A DNA stretch of 22,933 nt from Tieghemiomyces parasiticus (taxonomy: Eukaryota > Kickxellomycota > Dimargaritomycetes > Dimargaritales > Dimargaritaceae), in assembly GCA_027575765.1 (NCBI GenBank), contig JANBPT010000790.1:1-22933 (forward strand). The letters are read 5' to 3'. Shown in pieces: positions 19,375 to 22,933 of the stretch. The position numbers were made by a program, and so were the translations under genes. The notes below the pieces were generated by a model. It was not told the DNA's origin. It did no database searches and saw only the letters and a program-made list of their open reading frames with translations. Position 1 is the stretch's first letter. Each line of letters starts with the position of its first letter.

Positions 19375-20578
19375 ACCACTTGCCATCTATATTGGGATTT
19401 CATCCGTGGGCTGTACTCTGGCGCGTGAAACCTATTTTCGCTTTTATCTTCTATTCCAACTATCCCGGCCATGATTCTTTCGTAGCCATTTCGACTCCAT
19501 TGTTCAAAAATGGAAATAAACAAGTCACCCCGGTTGCTCTAGTTGCCGGCCTACATGTGCCGGAATTAACACCTCCACGGGCGACCACGGTGGCCAAGGA
19601 CTGTTACGGTGGTCCTCCCAACAGGTAATGGAAAGCCATACTTCATGCGGTCTAAAATACTCAGCATACGTGGGTATAGTTCAATCACCTAAAGGGCAAG
19701 TCACTTCACAATGGGGGGGAACACTTGAGGCAATGGACCAGGCACAATTCCACCAAAAGTAAAGAAAGGCTACAAACATCACCAACCTTGGCCTCGAATC
19801 AGCTGTGATATGCGACCTATAGATATGCCTTTCAACGTTGAGCAGCTCCATCTTGTTGTCACGGCCGCGCCTTCCTTTGCCTCAACGGGATGTTACAGTA
19901 ATAGTGATTCACATGCCTCTCTTGAGGCGCATTGGCTAAATTTCGCGCAGGCACATCCCTTTGCTGTATGTAACCCTTTCCTCCGCGCACAATTGACCCT
20001 TCTACATGCACACACCATATAATTGTTTTTTCTTCATGATCCGCGGTAGGCGTAATCCAGGGGACTAGTGCTCGTTGAGAAGCAAGAAAATGGTTGTAGT
20101 CATAGAGTAGGATGCCGTTTATTGGTCGCTTTCGCTAACACCTTATATATAGCTCGCAATTTTTGGCATCAAGCAGCTTTGCCTATCCACTATCTAGCCC
20201 AAGGTACTGAGGTGGTTAGAATATATAAGTATTAATGCGGTGACCTTTTATAAGTTGTACAATAGGATTGATGAAGTAAGATATTAGCCAAAGGAGGGGG
20301 CTGTAAGGAAGCACAGGTTGGTTGTAGTGGACGGATCGATATCCAAAGGTGAACTTGCCACGCCAATCGACATCATATAAAATCTAAGCAGGAGACGGCA
20401 ATAATAAGAGACAGATAGTAATCCGTCAGTCGGGCTTTTTTGGCACTTGGTTGGCGACCTGCTTTAGTCGCTGGCCGCCTGTTCATTTGGTGTTGATATT
20501 AATCTCCTATTGACGCCTTTATCTGGTACTTGTATCGTTAATTCTGACGACTTCATTATCCTTCTCCTCTTTTTATAG
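19375..20578. other. Intergenic stretch; 3' UTR and possible transposon flank
   Basis: This begins with the 3' end of the secreted F-box-like gene. Open frames at 19371-19628 and 19810-20022 show no domain. The middle (about 20100-20420) is AT-rich. The last 20 bases (CTTCTCCTCTTTTTATAG) are an excellent intron acceptor leading into the transposase-like fragment, so part of the region may be an intron or lost N-terminal exons of that element. Confidence 0.4.
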
Positions 20579-20781
20579 TCATCACCATATGTGTGAAACG
20601 TTCATACATGTCTGAAGCCCGGTGGGTGGAGATCTCCAGCTGGCCCAAGCTTAACGTAGCCAATGCGCCACTGGGCCTTTCCCAGGAATTTTGTTCGAGT
20701 CGGACATGGTATCCAGTGTGCATTGGAGCGATAGACGGCCACCCCACAGGTCACCAGACTGTGCAGGACCAGCATATGTAG
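20579..20781 (+). pseudogene. PIF/Harbinger-like transposase fragment (first catalytic Asp)
   Basis: One frame from the acceptor at 20577-20578 to TAG at 20779-20781 encodes about 67 residues. It contains ISSWPKLN, then a spacer, then EFCSSRTWYPVCIGAIDGHP. The spacing and motif (WP, a helix with F, aromatic-P-x-C-I-G-A-I-D-G-H) match the start of the DDE domain in PIF/Harbinger transposases (DDE_Tnp_4), where that Asp is the first catalytic residue. No second Asp or Glu follows before the stop, so this is a fragment. Base composition is host-like with many CpGs, unlike the CpG-poor block right after it. It could be a truncated insertion or an exon of a domesticated gene whose other parts I cannot see. 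A chance match is possible. Confidence 0.42.
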
Positions 20782-21210
20782 GCTTCATTCTCCACTGTGA
20801 CCATTGACAAAACAGGGACTGGCCCACAGACCATAAAATAACATCTAGATGTACACAATCTGGTAGCCCAGAAGGGGAATCATCCAGAGCTCGCTTAGGC
20901 CCAGTCTTACGCAGAAGGCTCTGGAGCCACGGGGGCTATTCAGCCTAGCCAAGAACGCTGCAACCATCTACTAGTGCAAGAGTGTCCTGGGAAGGACGCT
21001 TGGCGGCAAGTTAATGTATGATCAAATCACCAACTAGGAGAAATACACAACAAACTAGAATGGTGTAGCTAATGAGGGCTTTGCCATCTTATCCTAGATA
21101 ACCATGCATGGCAAGGGTACTCAAGCTACAACTAATGCAATACAGCAGTGGAATTACAGCTAGCCCACCTGTACCATCCATATGGCCCCTCCTCAGGAGA
21201 CAAATCCTGA

Positions 21211-22140
21211 CTATCCTGCGGATGGGATGCATCCAGGTGCCCATTGCTAACACCATCACCCTTGGGGTCCTCCAGAGCAGATTTACCTGGCCCCTGGCAG
21301 GTTCCACCATTGGCAGTCCTGCCCCTGGGGGTTTCCCAGTGGCTTAACTTCATTGACTGGGTGACATCACCCTCTCCAACTGGCACCCCCCAGCCTACTT
21401 CCAAAGATTGGTCCCCAGCCAACCTAACAGCCGCTCTCACACTTACCCCTGTCTTCTTCTGCACCCTCATTCCCTATTCCCTTCACATTGACTCACTTGC
21501 TGGCATTGCTTACCTAACTACCACTACCACCAGGGTCTAGTCTATCAATATCAAGTCACAGCTGACTGGCTGGTTGAGGGGTGTTGTGCCAATTATGCAC
21601 ACTTTGACCCAGGCCACCAGCATGGCTATCCAGTAGCCTCTCAACTGGTACCAGCAAGTTGAGAATTTCTTTGCAACCAATATCACCATCCCTAGCAATG
21701 CATTCTGTGCTGATATTAGGCCCAAGTCTAAAACCATACCCAAAAGGCTATTCTACTATCACAGAATTTATGGTTCTGAAATAGCAGACTTGGACTTTAC
21801 CTTGGGAAAATCTAATGTGGTGGTTCCCAATCACCACAACATTTTTGGGATCTGAGCCAATGAACTCTTATTCCATTTGGTAAGAACTTTCAAAACAGAC
21901 TGCACCAAATTTTTTGTCTGTGCCCATGCATTCCATTTATACAGCCTACTAGGAGCCTTCAAATATATGTTACCAGTATTCCCTACCAACTCAACCATTA
22001 GTATTCAACCTTACAGGGAAGACATGGGTATACTTCACCAAATCAAATATGAAGGTATACATTACATCTCCCAAAGTCATGGCCCACACCAGCAGTTGAC
22101 TCAAGGCAGCCCCAGTGAAATCATCACTGGCATATAATAA
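21211..22140 (+). pseudogene. Decayed mobile-element ORF of about 308 codons
   Basis: One frame stays readable from 21211 to the double TAA at 22135-22140, broken only by TAG at 21538, TAG at 21634 and TGA at 21853. About fourteen stops would be expected by chance in that many codons. The first stop upstream is TGA at 21208. The frame reads like real protein, with ENFFATNITIPSNAFCADIR near 21661 and IQPYREDMGILHQIKYEGIH near 22006. I recognise no domain: no RT YxDD, no zinc knuckle, no integrase. The last 77 bases before 22074 are conserved exactly at the left window edge. All premature stops are of types that C-to-T or G-to-A change can make. It could be a Gag-like, capsid-like or unknown element protein. 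Confidence 0.6.
21956..22073 (+). repeat. Dispersed repeat, right copy (inverted partner of 1-120)
   Basis: Bases 21997-22073 are the exact reverse complement of 1-77. The match continues leftward to about 21956 with small indels, where the left copy has insertions of 2 and 4 nt that would shift the reading frame. This segment is inside the decayed ORF, near its 3' end. Confidence 0.9.
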
Positions 22141-22933
22141 AGGATGCCTCTTGGTATAGACCTGACTGAATCACATTAGATCAACTGAGAGGTACACAGC
22201 CATTGGACTCCAAAACAGAGGCGGACTAAAAGTATTAAGGATGGTGTAGGCCACCTTCCTGACCATTGGGAGATCAGGGTTCAGGGTTCAGGGGTCCCAG
22301 TGTAGGATCTATGCCCCCCATCCCATTCAGACCACCAGGCTTCCCCACGCAAGCTGGACCTGCATTGGCAGCAGCATCCATGGTAAAAGGGAAAATATAA
22401 GTATAATGCAGTGCACCTTAAGTGAAGGCCTGCCATGATTAGACTGTCAAGACCCTGGCACAGAATTAGTTGGTAGCCCATTGCCTACTATTCTACTGCC
22501 CTGGGCCCAAGGCAAGGGTGGGTTGAGCAGACCAGCCATTCTGCAGATAACATTGCCTGTACCAGAGGGGATAGGGGGGCTCAGGATGGTTCCCCCCAAA
22601 AACCCCCCCCCAACCACCACTTAATCCCAGCTGTCTGGTCCATCCCTGTTCCTATTTACCTTGGCCAGTTACCTCTAGCCCAAAGTCACCTTTTACAGCA
22701 CCATTATCACCCCCCCTAGCCATGCCCCATGGTCCTCAAAACAGGTTGTCTGCCTGGCCAATCCAGGACCCCCTGGAGGGCATAGGCCCAAACTGGCATG
22801 GCCAGGTGTACAGCCACCTGGCCAGGCTCAACATTCAGGTTGCCCAGGCTTGGTTTCACTAGGGTGCTGATGAGTGCAAGTCCCATGGTTAAGGCCACCA
22901 TATTGAACAATGTGGGCTAGCCCTCAGCAGTAG
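22141..22933. other. CpG-poor tail of the repeat block, no ORF seen
   Basis: The stretch has no long readable frame on plus; minus open frames at 22481-22281 and 22910-22716 show no domain. It contains a GGGTTCA doublet near 22278, a G6/C6-rich patch near 22572-22610, and a perfect 10-bp stem hairpin at 22799-22824 (TGGCCAGGTG and CACCTGGCCA around six bases). It is likely the 3' or non-coding part of the element. Confidence 0.5.

Larger units (their letters stand above)
20782..22933. mobile_element. CpG-depleted degenerate repeat block
   Basis: From 20761 to the window end (2173 bases) I count only ten CpG dinucleotides, and only four after 21060, although GC content is near one half. CA and TG are abundant. 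Neighbouring genes are CpG-rich. The block carries the decayed ORF at 21211-22140 and shares sequence with the left window edge in inverted orientation. C and G homopolymers cluster near 22570-22610. This is the footprint of a repeat methylated at CpG over a long time; methylation itself is inferred. No terminal repeats or target-site duplication could be located, so the class is open. Confidence 0.75.

Noticed and set aside
22276..22293. GGGTTCA doublet as telomere-like repeat
   Set aside because: Only two units and not the usual fungal TTAGGG; a chance short duplication.
1..22933. CRISPR arrays, bacterial operons, viral replication genes
   Set aside because: No regularly spaced identical repeats, no Shine-Dalgarno-linked genes, and spliced nuclear genes throughout.

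Overview
The window looks like nuclear DNA of a filamentous, probably early-diverging fungus. Coding regions are GC-rich, introns are short (about 118-230 nt, GTAAGT donors), leaders are C/T-rich, and the genes encode yeast-type core machinery. I cannot fix the genus from sequence alone.

Layout. Bases 1-77 are a CpG-free piece of a dispersed repeat whose second, inverted copy lies at 21997-22073. A four-exon RRP43 exosome gene (585-1946, minus) follows, then an unresolved stretch with scattered coding-like pieces (1947-2800). Next come a TATA-driven small secreted precursor with three KR sites (2979-3323, plus), the five-exon COPI delta subunit RET2 (3998-6229, plus), a three-exon helical protein of unknown family (6564-8698, minus), an RPAP1/Rba50-like factor (9052-10920, plus), the TFIIH helicase SSL2/XPB (11289-13874, minus) and the TFIIIB subunit BDP1 (14624-15928, plus). 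A gene-poor stretch with a degenerate minisatellite leads to a second TATA-driven secreted protein with an F-box-like segment (17598-19374, plus). The right end is mobile DNA: a short PIF/Harbinger-like transposase fragment (20579-20781), then about 2.1 kb almost devoid of CpG that carries a decayed ORF of about 308 codons.

Function. Four of the seven clear genes serve gene expression: RNA decay (RRP43), RNA polymerase assembly (RPAP1), Pol II initiation and repair (SSL2) and Pol III initiation (BDP1). RET2 serves Golgi traffic. They alternate in strand, giving divergent promoters at 8699-9051 and 13875-14623 and convergent ends at 6230-6563 and 10921-11288. The two lineage-specific secreted proteins differ from these genes in having a clear TATA box about 160-180 nt upstream of ATG. 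The points most worth following are the possible kexin-processed peptide precursor, the secreted F-box-like protein, and the CpG-stripped repeat block whose premature stops are all TAG or TGA.
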